Assembly (NCBI RefSeq): GCF_003030345.1
Contig: NZ_CP028158.1
Coordinates: forward strand, 5,394,001-5,458,000
Origin: Plantactinospora sp. BC1
GTDB lineage: Bacteria; Actinomycetota; Actinomycetes; Mycobacteriales; Micromonosporaceae
Reading direction: 5' to 3'
Length of the DNA stretch: 64,000 nucleotides
The position numbers were made by a program, and so were the translations under genes. The notes under the pieces are model-generated. The model was not told the origin of the DNA and did no database searches. It worked only from the letters and a program-made list of their open reading frames with translations. Numbering within the stretch: the first letter of the stretch is position 1; every line of letters begins with the position of its first letter. This document shows, in pieces, positions 34,544 to 43,010 of this stretch.

Positions 34544-34572
34544 GCTGTATGCCCCGGTCGCCGGTGGTTCAA
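34544..34572 (-). promoter_or_regulatory. Promoter of the holin-like/DUF3618/DUF4235 operon
   Basis: On the minus strand, TTGAAC (complement of 34567-34572) and TACAGC (complement of 34544-34549) are separated by 17 bases, a good housekeeping-type promoter 26 bases before the first ATG. Confidence 0.5.
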
Positions 34573-34840
34573 TCCTGCCGACCGCTGCTGGCGCCGGATG
34601 TCCGTTTCGTCGGCGCGGAATCCTCGTTCGTCGCGCCCGTCCCCGGAGCCGCGCGGACGGCCCGTCGGTGCGGCGGAGGAGGAGAGAGGTCCCGCCCCGC
34701 TGTGGTTAGTGTCCGCCACCGGACGCTCCGATGGCGGCCGATCCGGCAGGTCAGCGGCTCCGGTCGCGGCCGTGTTCAGCCGGCGGGCCGGTCGCGCGGC
34801 CACGCGCCGCACGGGCGGGCGGGGCATCGGCGCTGCGGCC
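34573..34840. other. Gene-free stretch before the 36-bp repeat
   Basis: This is the left half of the ~450-bp gap between the mscS stop and the holin operon. No frame here has credible protein character; open frames are Arg/Pro/Gly-rich shadows. Confidence 0.5.
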
Positions 34841-35010
34841 GCCTCGACCGGCTCGTCGGGGGCTCAGCGTGACGGCGCCTCGACCGGCTCTGGCGGGGCT
34901 CAGCGTGACGGCGCCTCGACCGGCTCCGGCGGGGCTCAGCGTGACGGCGCCTCGACCGGCTCCGGCGGGGCTCAGCGTGACGGCGCCTCGGCCGGCTCGT
35001 CGGGGCCGAC
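34841..35010. repeat. 36-bp tandem repeat, 4 units plus a partial, across the mscS stop
   Basis: Units begin at 34841, 34877, 34913, 34949 and 34985, exactly 36 bp apart and nearly identical (each starts GCCTCGACCGGCTC and ends CAGCGTGACGGC). On the minus strand in the mscS frame each unit encodes 'PVEAPSR' followed by a stop, so the gene's last codons and TGA are copied several times beyond the real end at 34972. Confidence 0.9.
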
Positions 35011-36189
35011 GAAGGCGCTGCTGCGGGCCTCGCCGTCGTCGGTACCGCCGAAGAGCCGGGCGTCGTCCGGCGGCTCGTGTTCGGCCGGCCGGTTGTCGGC
35101 GGTGCCGCCGTGCACCGGCCGGCGCGGCCCGGCCGACTGCCAGGGCGGCCGGACGGAGGTGTCGCCGAGTTCGGCGCGCAGCCTGGGCAGCGCGCTCGGC
35201 CGCTGGTCCCGCAGCCAGCCGACCAGATGCTCGCGGACCAGGCAGCGCAGGTCCCAGAGCCTCGGTGCGTCGGCCGCGCTGACCAGGGCACGCAACCGGA
35301 CCATCCCGCCGACCGCGTCGGTGACCTGGAGTACGCAGGTACGCCCGTCCCACAGCTCGGTACCCTCCACCAGCCGGCGCAGCTCCTCGCGCATCGCCTG
35401 CACCGGTACCGACCAGTCGACCTCGAACTCGGCGGTGCCGAGCACGGCGGCCTGGGTGCGGGTCCAGTTCTGGAACGGCTTGGTGGTGAAGTACGACGTC
35501 GGCAGGATCAGCCGCCGGTCGTCCCAGATCTGCACCACCACGTAGCTGAGGGTCAGCTCCTCGATCCGGCCCCACTCCCCCTCGACCACCACCACGTCGT
35601 CGAGCCGGACCGCGTCGCTGAACGCCAGTTGCAGCCCGGCGAAGACGTTGCCGAGCACGCTCTGCGCGGCCAGCGCGGCGACCACGCCGATCACCCCGGC
35701 CGAGGCGAGCACACTGGCGCCGACACCGCGCACGCTGGGGAAGGTCATCAGCATCACCCCGGCGGCCAGCACCACGATGACCGCGATGGTGACCCGGCGG
35801 AGCATGACGATCTGCGTCTTGATCCGCCGCGCCTGCCGGTTGTCCGGCACGTCGACCCGGAACCGGGCCAGCGCGGTGTCCTCGCTGACCAGCAGCAGCG
35901 AGGCGACCAGCCAGGCGGTGGTGGCGATGACCGCCAGGACGAGCAGGTGCAGCAGGGTCTGCCGCCACGGGGTACCGACGCCGTAGCCGGTGCTGAACCG
36001 CACCCCGAACTGGATCGCCAGCACGGTCGCCGCCACCTGGAAGGGTCGGTGCGAGTGCTCGGAGAGTTCGTCGAGCAGCACCGACCGGCGGCCGAGCCGG
36101 CGTACGGTCCGGTGCACCACCTCCACCACGGCGAGGGCGAGCAGTGCCGCGCCCGCCGTCGCGATGACCGTCCACAGATAGCTGTCCAC
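34972..36189 (-). CDS. MscS family mechanosensitive ion channel
   Basis: A 405-residue membrane channel: four predicted N-terminal helices, then the pore helix region 'GVIGVVAALAAQSVLGNVFA' and the beta-domain 'GLQLAFSDAVRLDDVVVV', which is the MscS hallmark. 'LPTSYFTTKPFQNWTRT' ends the conserved part; the last ~60 residues are a charged tail. It releases solutes on osmotic downshock. The GTG at 36189 has GGAAGGAAG upstream. The stop codon lies inside the 36-bp tandem repeat, so tail length could vary between strains. Confidence 0.9.
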   Translation of the reverse strand: MDSYLWTVIATAGAALLALAVVEVVHRTVRRLGRRSVLLDELSEHSHRPFQVAATVLAIQFGVRFSTGYGVGTPWRQTLLHLLVLAVIATTAWLVASLLLVSEDTALARFRVDVPDNRQARRIKTQIVMLRRVTIAVIVVLAAGVMLMTFPSVRGVGASVLASAGVIGVVAALAAQSVLGNVFAGLQLAFSDAVRLDDVVVVEGEWGRIEELTLSYVVVQIWDDRRLILPTSYFTTKPFQNWTRTQAAVLGTAEFEVDWSVPVQAMREELRRLVEGTELWDGRTCVLQVTDAVGGMVRLRALVSAADAPRLWDLRCLVREHLVGWLRDQRPSALPRLRAELGDTSVRPPWQSAGPRRPVHGGTADNRPAEHEPPDDARLFGGTDDGEARSSAFVGPDEPAEAPSR

Positions 36190-36317
36190 CAATGTTCTTC
36201 CTTCCACGCCAAAGCCGGGTGCCGCTGCGGGATGTCTCCCGAGCCGCACCCGGCGAGGGCTGCGAAGCGTTGTGAGGTTGTAAAACGCGGGACGCCGGTG
36301 CGTCCGACGCAGTCGGG

Positions 36318-37139
36318 TCAGACCTTGCGGTACCTCGCCTGCACCACGCAGAAGAGGGCGAAGGCGGCGATGCCGAGCGCCACCAGCGTGAGCAGGATCG
36401 AGCCGTACGACTGCTCCCGCAGGGTGTGCAGGGCGGCGTCCAGCCCCCGCGCCCGGTCCGGGTCGTAGTTCACCGCGGCCGTCAGCACGAGCAGCCCGGC
36501 GATGCCGTACGCGACGCCCTTGGCGACGTAGCCGGCGACGCCGAGCCGGCGGGCGAGCTTGCGGGTCTGCGGGCTCATCTCACCGGTCTTCAGGTGCCGC
36601 TCGAACTTCTTGACCGCGCCGTACCAGATCAGCCCGGCACCGAGGGCGGCCAGGGCGAGACCGGCCAGCCCGACCAGCAGCCGGCCCCCGGTCGAGGCCA
36701 TGAGTTCCTCGGTGAGCGCCTGCTGCTTGTCCGCACTGGACGAGTTCGCGTGCTGCACCACCTGATAGGCCGTCCAGGCGAAGTAGAGGTAGACGAGGGT
36801 CCGGCCCGCCGAGGTGAGCCGCTCGACGACCCGCTCCCGGCCCCGGTACTCCCGGTGCCCGGTCGCCGCCTCGAATGCCTGCCAGATCGCCATCGCGAGC
36901 AGGCCGACCCCGATCGCGCCGACCAGGAACCCGCCGAGCGGCTGGGCGGCCAGGGTACGCAGCGCGCCGGACTGGTCGCCGTCGTCGGCCGGCCGGCCGA
37001 AGGCGATCTGCAGGGCCAGCCAGGCGAAGAGCAGGTGGACGAGCCCGTAGCCGACGAAGCCGGCCCGGGCGAGGATTTCCAGGGGCTTGCTGTTGGCGGC
37101 GCGGGCCGCACTCGCTCCTGCGGTCGAAGTCGCTGACAT
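36318..37139 (-). CDS. DUF1206 membrane protein
   Basis: A 273-residue protein with six membrane helices arranged as three repeats of a two-helix unit. Each repeat begins with a G-x-x-x-G-x-V/A-Y pattern: 'LARAGFVGYGLVHLLFAWLA', 'LTSAGRTLVYLYFAW' and 'LGVAGYVAKGVAYGIAG'. This is the DUF1206 family, of unknown function and common in actinobacteria. The ATG at 37139 is chosen. Upstream GTTT-N16-GGTCAT (37150-37175, minus strand) is a weak stress-sigma match. Confidence 0.88.
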   Translation of the reverse strand: MSATSTAGASAARAANSKPLEILARAGFVGYGLVHLLFAWLALQIAFGRPADDGDQSGALRTLAAQPLGGFLVGAIGVGLLAMAIWQAFEAATGHREYRGRERVVERLTSAGRTLVYLYFAWTAYQVVQHANSSSADKQQALTEELMASTGGRLLVGLAGLALAALGAGLIWYGAVKKFERHLKTGEMSPQTRKLARRLGVAGYVAKGVAYGIAGLLVLTAAVNYDPDRARGLDAALHTLREQSYGSILLTLVALGIAAFALFCVVQARYRKV

Positions 37140-37254
37140 GGGCCTGTCAATGACCGATCGGGAAGATTTCCAAACGTCCGGGCGGCGGAGGGGCACCCCC
37201 GGCCCGGTGGCCGGCGGTGGCGGGTCGACCGCCACCGCCGCCCCGTGTCGCGGT

Positions 37255-37590
37255 TCAGCCGGCGTTGCGGCCGATCCGGACCACCACCTGCTCCTGGTCG
37301 GCGCTCTGCACGGTGGCGTACAGGCCGCCGACCTCGGTGGCCTGCTGGCCGACGGTCAGCGACAACTGCTCACCGGCGACCTCGATCGTCACCTTGTCGC
37401 CGTCGACGCCGATCAGCTTGGCCTCGACCCCGAGAATGCTGGTCTGGGCGTCGACGCCCCGGTCGAAGGTGACGGTGCAGGCGTCCAGCCCGCAGTCGGT
37501 GCTGGCGCCCTCGGAACTACAGCCGGCCATTACGGCCACACCGAGGGCCAGGCCGGCGAGGAGACCGGCGGCACGACGGACGGTGGTCAT
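37255..37590 (-). CDS. Small putative lipoprotein
   Basis: A 111-residue exported protein. The signal peptide 'MTTVRRAAGLLAGLALG' ends in the lipobox 'VMAGC' with C24. The mature part has a second cysteine pair ('DCGLDAC') and a small beta-rich domain ('TVTFDRGVDAQTSILGVEAKL', 'KVTIEVAGEQLSLTVGQQ'). I do not recognise the family. It is divergent from the cysteine desulfurase-like gene. Confidence 0.75.
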   Translation of the reverse strand: MTTVRRAAGLLAGLALGVAVMAGCSSEGASTDCGLDACTVTFDRGVDAQTSILGVEAKLIGVDGDKVTIEVAGEQLSLTVGQQATEVGGLYATVQSADQEQVVVRIGRNAG

Positions 37591-37690
37591 TTGGCGGTAC
37601 GGGGGATTCGTCACCCCACCAACGGTACCCGGAGTGATCCAGGCAACGGCCCGGCCGCGTTCGTCGGTGTCGGCCGATATCGTGCCTGCC

Positions 37691-38944
37691 ATGCCGTTCG
37701 AGATCGCCCGGGTCCGGGCCGCCTACCCCGCCCTCGTCGAGGGATACGCGCACTTCGACGGGGCCGCCGGCACCCAGGTCGCCGCTCCGGTCGCCGAGGC
37801 GGTGGCCGGCACCATGCGGACGGCGGTGGCGAACCTGAGCAGCGCACACATCCCCGGGCAGCGCTCCGGTGACCTGGTGGCAGCGGCCCGGGCGGCGGTC
37901 GCCGACCTGCTCGGGGCGACCCCGGACGGGGTGGTGTTCGGCCCGAGCGCGACCGCGCTGACCTATCACGTGGCCCGGACCCTCGCCCAGGCGTGGCGCC
38001 CCGGCGACGAGGTGGTGGTCTCCCGGCTCGACCACGACTCCAACGTCCGGCCCTGGGTGCAGGCCGCCGAGGCGACCGGCGCGGTCGTCCGGTGGGCCGA
38101 GTTCGACCCGGAGACCGGTGAACTGCCGGCCGGGCAGTACGCCGACCTGATCGGGCCGCGCACCCGGCTGGTGGCGCTCACCGCCGGCAGCAACGCCATC
38201 GGCACCGTGCCGGACGTGGCCGGGATCGCCGCCGTCGCGCACGCGGCCGGCGCGCTGGTCTACGTCGACGGGGTGCACGCCACCCCGCACGGCCCCACCG
38301 ACGTCGCCGCGCTCGGCGCCGACTTCTACGTGACCAGCGCCTACAAGTGGTCCGGCCCGCACGTGGCCGCCGTCGTCGCCGACCCGGCCCGCTGGGCGGA
38401 GCTGCGCCCGGCGAAGCTGCTCCCCTCCCCCGACCGGGCACCGGACCGGTTCGAACTCGGCACGCCGAGCTTTCCGCTGCTGGCCGGGATCCGGGCCGCC
38501 GTCGACCACCTGGCCGGGCTGGACCCGGACGCCACCGGCGACCGCCGCGCCCGGCTCCGGGCCGGGCTCGCCGCCGCACTCGGCCACGAGGAGCGGCTCT
38601 TCGACCGCCTCCTCCAGGGCCTTCGCGGCCTGCCCGGGGTGACCGTCTACGGTTCGCCCCGGCACCGCTGCCCGACCGTGTCGTTCCGGCTCGCCGGCCA
38701 ACTCCCGGGGCAGACCGCCGCCGCGCTCGGCGAGCGCGGGGTCTGCGTCTCGGCCGGCGACTACTACGCGTACGAGTACTTCTCGGCGCTGGGGCTGCGG
38801 GACAGTGGCGGGGCGGTCCGGGCCAGCGTCTACCACTACAACACCGTGGAGGACGTCGACCGGCTGCTCGCCGAACTCGACCGACTCGCGGTGAGCGGGG
38901 TCACCGACGCCACCGGGCTGGTTGGGGGAGAATTGCTCCGGTGA
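37691..38944 (+). CDS. Cysteine desulfurase-like PLP enzyme
   Basis: A 417-residue fold-type I PLP enzyme of the class V aminotransferase family. The Schiff-base lysine is K219 in 'TSAYKWSGPH', H196 lies in 'YVDGVHATPHG', and 'FGPSATALTYHVARTL' is the cofactor-binding region. The C-terminal loop 'GERGVCVSAGDYYAYEY' has a cysteine near where desulfurases keep their persulfide cysteine, but the family's reaction is unproven. The ATG follows TATCGT (37678-37683) by seven bases, implying a leaderless message. It overlaps the next gene by four bases. Confidence 0.88.
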   Translation: MPFEIARVRAAYPALVEGYAHFDGAAGTQVAAPVAEAVAGTMRTAVANLSSAHIPGQRSGDLVAAARAAVADLLGATPDGVVFGPSATALTYHVARTLAQAWRPGDEVVVSRLDHDSNVRPWVQAAEATGAVVRWAEFDPETGELPAGQYADLIGPRTRLVALTAGSNAIGTVPDVAGIAAVAHAAGALVYVDGVHATPHGPTDVAALGADFYVTSAYKWSGPHVAAVVADPARWAELRPAKLLPSPDRAPDRFELGTPSFPLLAGIRAAVDHLAGLDPDATGDRRARLRAGLAAALGHEERLFDRLLQGLRGLPGVTVYGSPRHRCPTVSFRLAGQLPGQTAAALGERGVCVSAGDYYAYEYFSALGLRDSGGAVRASVYHYNTVEDVDRLLAELDRLAVSGVTDATGLVGGELLR

Positions 38945-39225
38945 GCTTCCTCGTCGAAGAAAATCCCGCCCGCCGCCGCTTCGAGATCCTGGTCGACGAC
39001 GCCCTGGCCGGCTTCATCGGCTACCAGGTCGAGTCCGGGACCATGGTGCTGGCGCACACCGAGGTCGACAAGCAGTTCGAGGGGAAGGGGGTCGGCAGCG
39101 CGCTGGCCCGGGGCACCCTCGACCAGCTCCGCGACCGGGGCGAGCGGGTCCGGGTCACCTGCCCGTTCCTGGTCGCCTACCTCGAGCGGCATCCCGAATA
39201 CTCGTCGGTGCTGGTCGACGGCTGA
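38941..39225 (+). CDS. GNAT-like N-acetyltransferase (YjdJ type)
   Basis: A 94-residue mini-acetyltransferase of the Acetyltransf_CG family: 'RRFEILVDDALAGFIGYQ', 'HTEVDKQFEGKGVGSALA' (the acetyl-CoA pyrophosphate loop) and the terminal 'CPFLVAYLERHPEY'. Substrate unknown. It starts with GTG overlapping the stop of the PLP enzyme (GTGA), so the two are coupled. Confidence 0.9.
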   Translation: MSFLVEENPARRRFEILVDDALAGFIGYQVESGTMVLAHTEVDKQFEGKGVGSALARGTLDQLRDRGERVRVTCPFLVAYLERHPEYSSVLVDG

Positions 39226-39274
39226 GCCGCCGGGGCGCGGCGGCCGGCTTCGCTGAACGGGCTACCGTCGTACC

Positions 39275-40369
39275 GTGGCGGAGCCGGGAGTGCGCACGAC
39301 GGGCCGGGCGGGTCGGTGGATCATCGTGCTGGTCGTGGTGGTGGCGCTGGTCGCCGCCGGGATCGGCGTCGGGCTGTGGCGCGGCTGGTTCGCCGACCCG
39401 TCGGTCTCGGACGCGCCCCGGGCCCGGGCCGGCACCGTGCAGACCCTGGTGGCCGACCTCGAAGCACCCTGGGGGCTGGCCTTCCTCCCCGACGGGTCGG
39501 CGCTGGTGACCGAGCGGGACAGCCGGCGGCTGCTCCAGGTGACCGGCGGCGAGGCCCGGGAGGTGGCCCGGATCGAGGAGGCGGCACCGGCCGGCGAGGG
39601 CGGCCTGCTCGGCGTCGCCGTCTCCGCCGACCACGCCACCGACCGCTGGGTGTACGTCTACTACACCGCCGCCGACGACAACCGGGTCGCCCGGCTGCGC
39701 CTCGACGGGGGCAGCCCGGAGATCGTGCTGAGCGGGATCCCGCGCGGCTCGCGGACCCACAACGGCGGGCGGATCGCCTTCGGCCCCGACGGGATGCTCT
39801 ACGTCGGCACCGGGGACGCCGGTGACCGGGACGCCGCACAGGACCGGAACAGCCTGGCCGGCAAGATCCTGCGGATGACCCCGGACGGCCGGCCCGCCCC
39901 GGGCAACCCGTTCGGCGACACCCTGGTCTACAGCTACGGCCACCGCAACGTGCAGGGTTTCGGCTGGCACGCCGACGGGACGATGTACGCGGCCGAGTTC
40001 GGCCAGAACCACTACGACGAACTCAACCGGATCACGCCGGGCGGGAACTACGGCTGGCCGGAGGTCGAGGGCGACTCCGACGACTCCCGGTTCGTCGCAC
40101 CGGTCGCCACCTGGGGTACCGCCGAGGCGTCCCCGAGTGGGCTGGCGGTGGTCGGCGACCGGGTCTGGCTCGCCTGCCTGCGCGGGCAGCGGCTCTATCG
40201 GATCGGCACCGACGGTCAGGGCGCGGAGGCGCTGCTGACCGGCGAGTACGGCCGGCTCCGGCACGTCGCCCCGGCGCCGGACGGCTCGCTGTGGGTGCTC
40301 ACCTCCAACCGGGACGGGCGCGGCTCGCCCTCCGGCGACGACGACCGGATCCTGCGCCTGGTCCCCTGA
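39275..40369 (+). CDS. PQQ-dependent sugar dehydrogenase (glucose/sorbosone type)
   Basis: A 364-residue six-bladed beta-propeller anchored or exported by the N-terminal helix 'WIIVLVVVVALVAAGIGVG' (residues ~15-33). Family motifs: 'LEAPWGLAFLPDGSALVTER', 'EGGLLGVAVS', 'RTHNGGRIAFGPDGMLYVG', 'YSYGHRNVQGFGWH', 'NYGWPEVEGD'. Members bind PQQ or act on sugars outside the cell. The GTG start is six bases after TACCGT (39263-39268), again pointing to a leaderless message. Confidence 0.88.
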   Translation: MAEPGVRTTGRAGRWIIVLVVVVALVAAGIGVGLWRGWFADPSVSDAPRARAGTVQTLVADLEAPWGLAFLPDGSALVTERDSRRLLQVTGGEAREVARIEEAAPAGEGGLLGVAVSADHATDRWVYVYYTAADDNRVARLRLDGGSPEIVLSGIPRGSRTHNGGRIAFGPDGMLYVGTGDAGDRDAAQDRNSLAGKILRMTPDGRPAPGNPFGDTLVYSYGHRNVQGFGWHADGTMYAAEFGQNHYDELNRITPGGNYGWPEVEGDSDDSRFVAPVATWGTAEASPSGLAVVGDRVWLACLRGQRLYRIGTDGQGAEALLTGEYGRLRHVAPAPDGSLWVLTSNRDGRGSPSGDDDRILRLVP

Positions 40370-40391
40370 CGCACCCTGTTGACCCGGTGGT

Positions 40392-41168
40392 CTAGATGGC
40401 GTGTTCCGGTGCGGGTAGTTCGGTGAACGGGAAGCGGAGCCGGAAGTCCGGCCACGGCACGCTGAGCCGCAGCCAGTCGCCGCCACGGCCGGCGTCGATG
40501 CCCAGCTCGGCGATCTGACCGAGGTCGGCGAGGGAGCGGCGGGCCTGTTCCTCGGTGACCCCGGCCGCGCCGGCCAGGCTGGTCAGGCTGGTGCTGACCA
40601 CCCGGCGCCGCCACCGCCGACGGGTCCGCTGGGCCAGCCGGCGGATCGCGATCGCCACCAGTACGGCCTGGTCGTCGCGCTGTGCCCGGGCCTCCAGCTC
40701 CCGCTCCGACTCGGAGAGCGGCAGCACCTCCAGCGGGTCGCGGTCCAGCCGGGGGATGACCCACGGGTCGTCGCCGTCGCCCTCGGTCACCTCGAAGAGG
40801 CCGAACTCCGCCAGGCAGAGCAGCAGCTCGCCGACGGTGTGCGGCACCGGCAGGTCACGTCGCCGACACATCTCGGCGAACAGCTCGATCCGGGTGGCGC
40901 GAATCCGGACCATCCAGGCGTAGTGCTGCCGGGCGTGCAGCTCGGCGTCGTCGGCGTCCCGGCCGGCGCGGCGCCGCCGGGCCCGGTCCACCCACTCGTC
41001 GACGCTGCCGGGATCGCACCACGCCGAACCCTCCCACGGGACGATCGCCGACCAGGCCGACCGGCGGAACCGGGGTTCCCCGGGTACGACGGTGAGGTAG
41101 ACGAAGGCGCAGGGTAGCCACCGGATCCAGGACGGGGTGAGGGCGGCCCGCTGCCAGCGAGGGGTCAC
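40392..41168 (-). CDS. Conserved-looking hypothetical protein
   Basis: A 258-residue protein I do not recognise. It is Trp- and Arg-rich with no signal peptide or membrane helix. Residues ~55-130 are helical ('DEWVDRARRRRAGRDADDAEL'); the C-terminal ~80 residues ('SLTSLAGAAGVTEEQARRSL' then 'GGDWLRLSVPWPDF') look like a winged helix. The GTG at 41168 is chosen because TATCGT lies seven bases upstream (leaderless pattern) and the upstream 33 residues of the open frame are low quality. It converges with the sugar dehydrogenase. Confidence 0.7.
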   Translation of the reverse strand: MTPRWQRAALTPSWIRWLPCAFVYLTVVPGEPRFRRSAWSAIVPWEGSAWCDPGSVDEWVDRARRRRAGRDADDAELHARQHYAWMVRIRATRIELFAEMCRRRDLPVPHTVGELLLCLAEFGLFEVTEGDGDDPWVIPRLDRDPLEVLPLSESERELEARAQRDDQAVLVAIAIRRLAQRTRRRWRRRVVSTSLTSLAGAAGVTEEQARRSLADLGQIAELGIDAGRGGDWLRLSVPWPDFRLRFPFTELPAPEHAI

Positions 41169-41282
41169 CGGACGAACGATACAGCGACTCGCCGTAAACG
41201 TGGGGGCACCCTTCGTGACAGCCGTGGTACTGATCGGGTGTCGACCCGACCTCGCCGCGACGGTCACCGGACCGGGCCGGCC

Positions 41283-41303
41283 GAGGGTCCGATCAGGACC
41301 CTC
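41283..41303. terminator. Hairpin after nagZ
   Basis: GAGGGTCC / GGACCCTC arms around a five-base loop, 26 bases past the nagZ stop on the minus strand. The GGACCCTC arm is itself the duplicated nagZ tail sequence. Confidence 0.45.
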
Positions 41304-41364
41304 CGGTGAGCACCTCGGCGACGGCCGCTCAGGACCCTCCCGTCAGCACCTCGGCGACGGCCCG
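41293..41364. repeat. 36-bp tandem duplication of the nagZ 3' end and stop
   Basis: Copy A (41293-41328) and copy B (41329-41364) are 36 bp apart and differ at only a few bases. Copy B encodes the last residues 'AVAEVLTGGS' and the TGA; copy A repeats the same codons and TGA downstream. Confidence 0.85.
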
Positions 41365-42849
41365 GCCGGCGGCCCGGGTGGCGCCGTAGGTGGCCAGGTG
41401 CACCCGGCCGGTGACGATCGAGGGCACCCCGAGTTCCACCACCACCGCGTCCGGGCGGTCGGCCAGGATCCGGCGTACCGCCGCCGCCATCCAGGGGTGC
41501 CGGTGCAGGTCACGGACGACCAGCACCAGCGGTCGCCCGGCCGCCCCGGCCAGGGCACCGGCCGGCGGGGCGTGCTCGGCGGCCAGGTCACCGGCGGCCA
41601 GCCGTACGGTCGTGGTGCCGGGCAGCAGCGCGGCCAGCGGGGCACCCACTCCCCACGGCGTCTCGGCGCCGATCGCGATGTTCCGGGGCGGCTCGAACTC
41701 CAGCACGTGGGCCGGGCCGGTCAGCGGCAGCACGGCCGGGCCGGCGGTACCGTCGGTGACCCGGATCGCCCGGCGCGCGGCGGCCAGCCCCAGCGCGGAA
41801 CCGTCCGGTCCGGCCGGGCTCCACTCGGCGCGCTGGGCCCGGGCGGCACCGCTCCAGGCGGCCAGCAGGCCGACCCGCTTGGCGGCCTCGACCAGGCGCT
41901 CCTCCGGCAGCACCCCGGCGAGTACCGCGTCGACGATCGCGTCCCGCAGCCGCAGCGCGTCCACCTCGTCGGCGTGCTCACCGCCGACACAGATCGCGTC
42001 CGCCCCGGCGACCAGGGCCCGGACGGTCGCCCCGGCGAAGCCGTACCGGTCGGCGACGGCGCGCATCTCCATGGCGTCGGTCACCACCACACCCTGGAAG
42101 CCCAACTCCTCGCGCAGCAGGTCGGTCAGGACCCGTCGGCTCAGCGTCGCCGGCCACTCCTCGTCGATCGCCGGTACCAGCAGGTGACCGGTCATCACCG
42201 CCTGCACCCCGGCGTCGATCGCCGCCCGGAACGGCGGCAGCTCGCAGGCGTCGAGGCGGGCCCGGGAGACCGCGATCCGGGGTACGTCGAGGTGCGAGTC
42301 GACGCTGGTGTCCCCGTGCCCAGGGAAGTGCTTGGCGCAGGCGGCGACCCCGGCCGACTGGAGGCCGCGTACCCAGGCGGCGGTGTGCCGGGCGACGAGC
42401 CCCGGCTCGGCCCCGAAGGAGCGTACGCCGATTACCGGGTTGTCGGGGTTGGCGTTGACGTCCGCGTCCGGGGCGTAGTTCAGGGCGATGCCGGCGGCGG
42501 CCAGTTCGGCGCCGAGGTCCCGGGCGACGGCCTCGGTCAGCTCGGGGTCGTCGACCGCGCCGAGCGCCAGGTTGCCGGGGCGGGAGCTGCCCAGCCGGGA
42601 TTCCAGTCGGGTGACGTCACCGGCCTCCTCGTCGATCGCCACCAGCACGTCCGGCCGTTCCGCCCGCATCGCGTCGGTCAGCGCGGTGACCTGCTCGGCG
42701 TCGACCACGTTGCGGGCGAACAGCACCACCCCGCCGAGCCCTTCACCGAGCCACCGGCGCAGCCAGTCCGGCGGTCGGGTGGTGCCGACGAACCCTGGTT
42801 GGAGCACCGCCGCCGCCAGGCTGGACAGGTTGTCCGTCGTTCCGCTCAT
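41329..42849 (-). CDS. GH3 beta-N-acetylhexosaminidase (NagZ-like)
   Basis: A 506-residue GH3 enzyme. The NagZ-type loop 'KHFPGHGDTSVDSH' holds K173/H174 and the acid/base pair D184/H186; the nucleophile is D258 in 'VVVTDAMEM'. It should remove beta-linked GlcNAc from peptidoglycan or chitin fragments. There is a C-terminal ~170-residue extra domain, as in many actinobacterial members. No signal peptide is seen, so it is probably cytosolic. The ATG at 42849 is fixed by an in-frame stop a few codons upstream. A short upstream ORF with a strong SD overlaps its start. Confidence 0.9.
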   Translation of the reverse strand: MSGTTDNLSSLAAAVLQPGFVGTTRPPDWLRRWLGEGLGGVVLFARNVVDAEQVTALTDAMRAERPDVLVAIDEEAGDVTRLESRLGSSRPGNLALGAVDDPELTEAVARDLGAELAAAGIALNYAPDADVNANPDNPVIGVRSFGAEPGLVARHTAAWVRGLQSAGVAACAKHFPGHGDTSVDSHLDVPRIAVSRARLDACELPPFRAAIDAGVQAVMTGHLLVPAIDEEWPATLSRRVLTDLLREELGFQGVVVTDAMEMRAVADRYGFAGATVRALVAGADAICVGGEHADEVDALRLRDAIVDAVLAGVLPEERLVEAAKRVGLLAAWSGAARAQRAEWSPAGPDGSALGLAAARRAIRVTDGTAGPAVLPLTGPAHVLEFEPPRNIAIGAETPWGVGAPLAALLPGTTTVRLAAGDLAAEHAPPAGALAGAAGRPLVLVVRDLHRHPWMAAAVRRILADRPDAVVVELGVPSIVTGRVHLATYGATRAAGRAVAEVLTGGS

Positions 42850-42913
42850 CCCGCCGGTTCCCCCCGTATCTACAGTGGACAGCCGCCGCCCTGGTAGCGG
42901 CGGGTGCTGTCAT
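42743..42913 (-). CDS. Possible leader ORF overlapping the nagZ start
   Basis: The ATG at 42911-42913 has a far better SD (GGAGGTGG) than nagZ. It opens a 56-codon frame that reads through the nagZ start in another phase. It could be a translated leader that couples or attenuates nagZ translation. The peptide (starting 'MTAPAATRAAAVHCRYGG') has no recognisable domain. Confidence 0.3.
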   Translation of the reverse strand: MTAPAATRAAAVHCRYGGNRRDERNDGQPVQPGGGGAPTRVRRHHPTAGLAAPVAR

Positions 42914-42938
42914 GGTCACACCACCTCCGCAAATAGTC

Positions 42939-42956
42939 AATAAACCTTCCTATTAG
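42939..42956 (-). promoter_or_regulatory. Candidate regulatory element of nagZ
   Basis: On the minus strand the AT-rich block TAATAGGAAGGTTTATT stands out in this GC-rich DNA ~90 bp before the start. It resembles a degenerate form of the AGGAAA-N-TTTCCT palindromes seen before actinobacterial glycoside hydrolase genes. It is not a DasR site. Confidence 0.3.
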
Positions 42957-43010
42957 CCGGAACGGCCCCGGACATGCGACACGGCGCCGATGACGTGCGA
43001 GAGTGCTGGA

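Noticed and set aside
34560-34590. tRNA T-arm-like GGTTCAATCC
   Set aside because: No matching acceptor, D or anticodon arms can be drawn; the sequence is better explained as the -35 region of a minus-strand promoter.
34841-35010. CRISPR array
   Set aside because: The 36-bp units are contiguous with no unique spacers between them, and no cas gene is present.
42939-42956. DasR operator before nagZ
   Set aside because: The ACTGGTCTAGACCA-type palindrome is absent.
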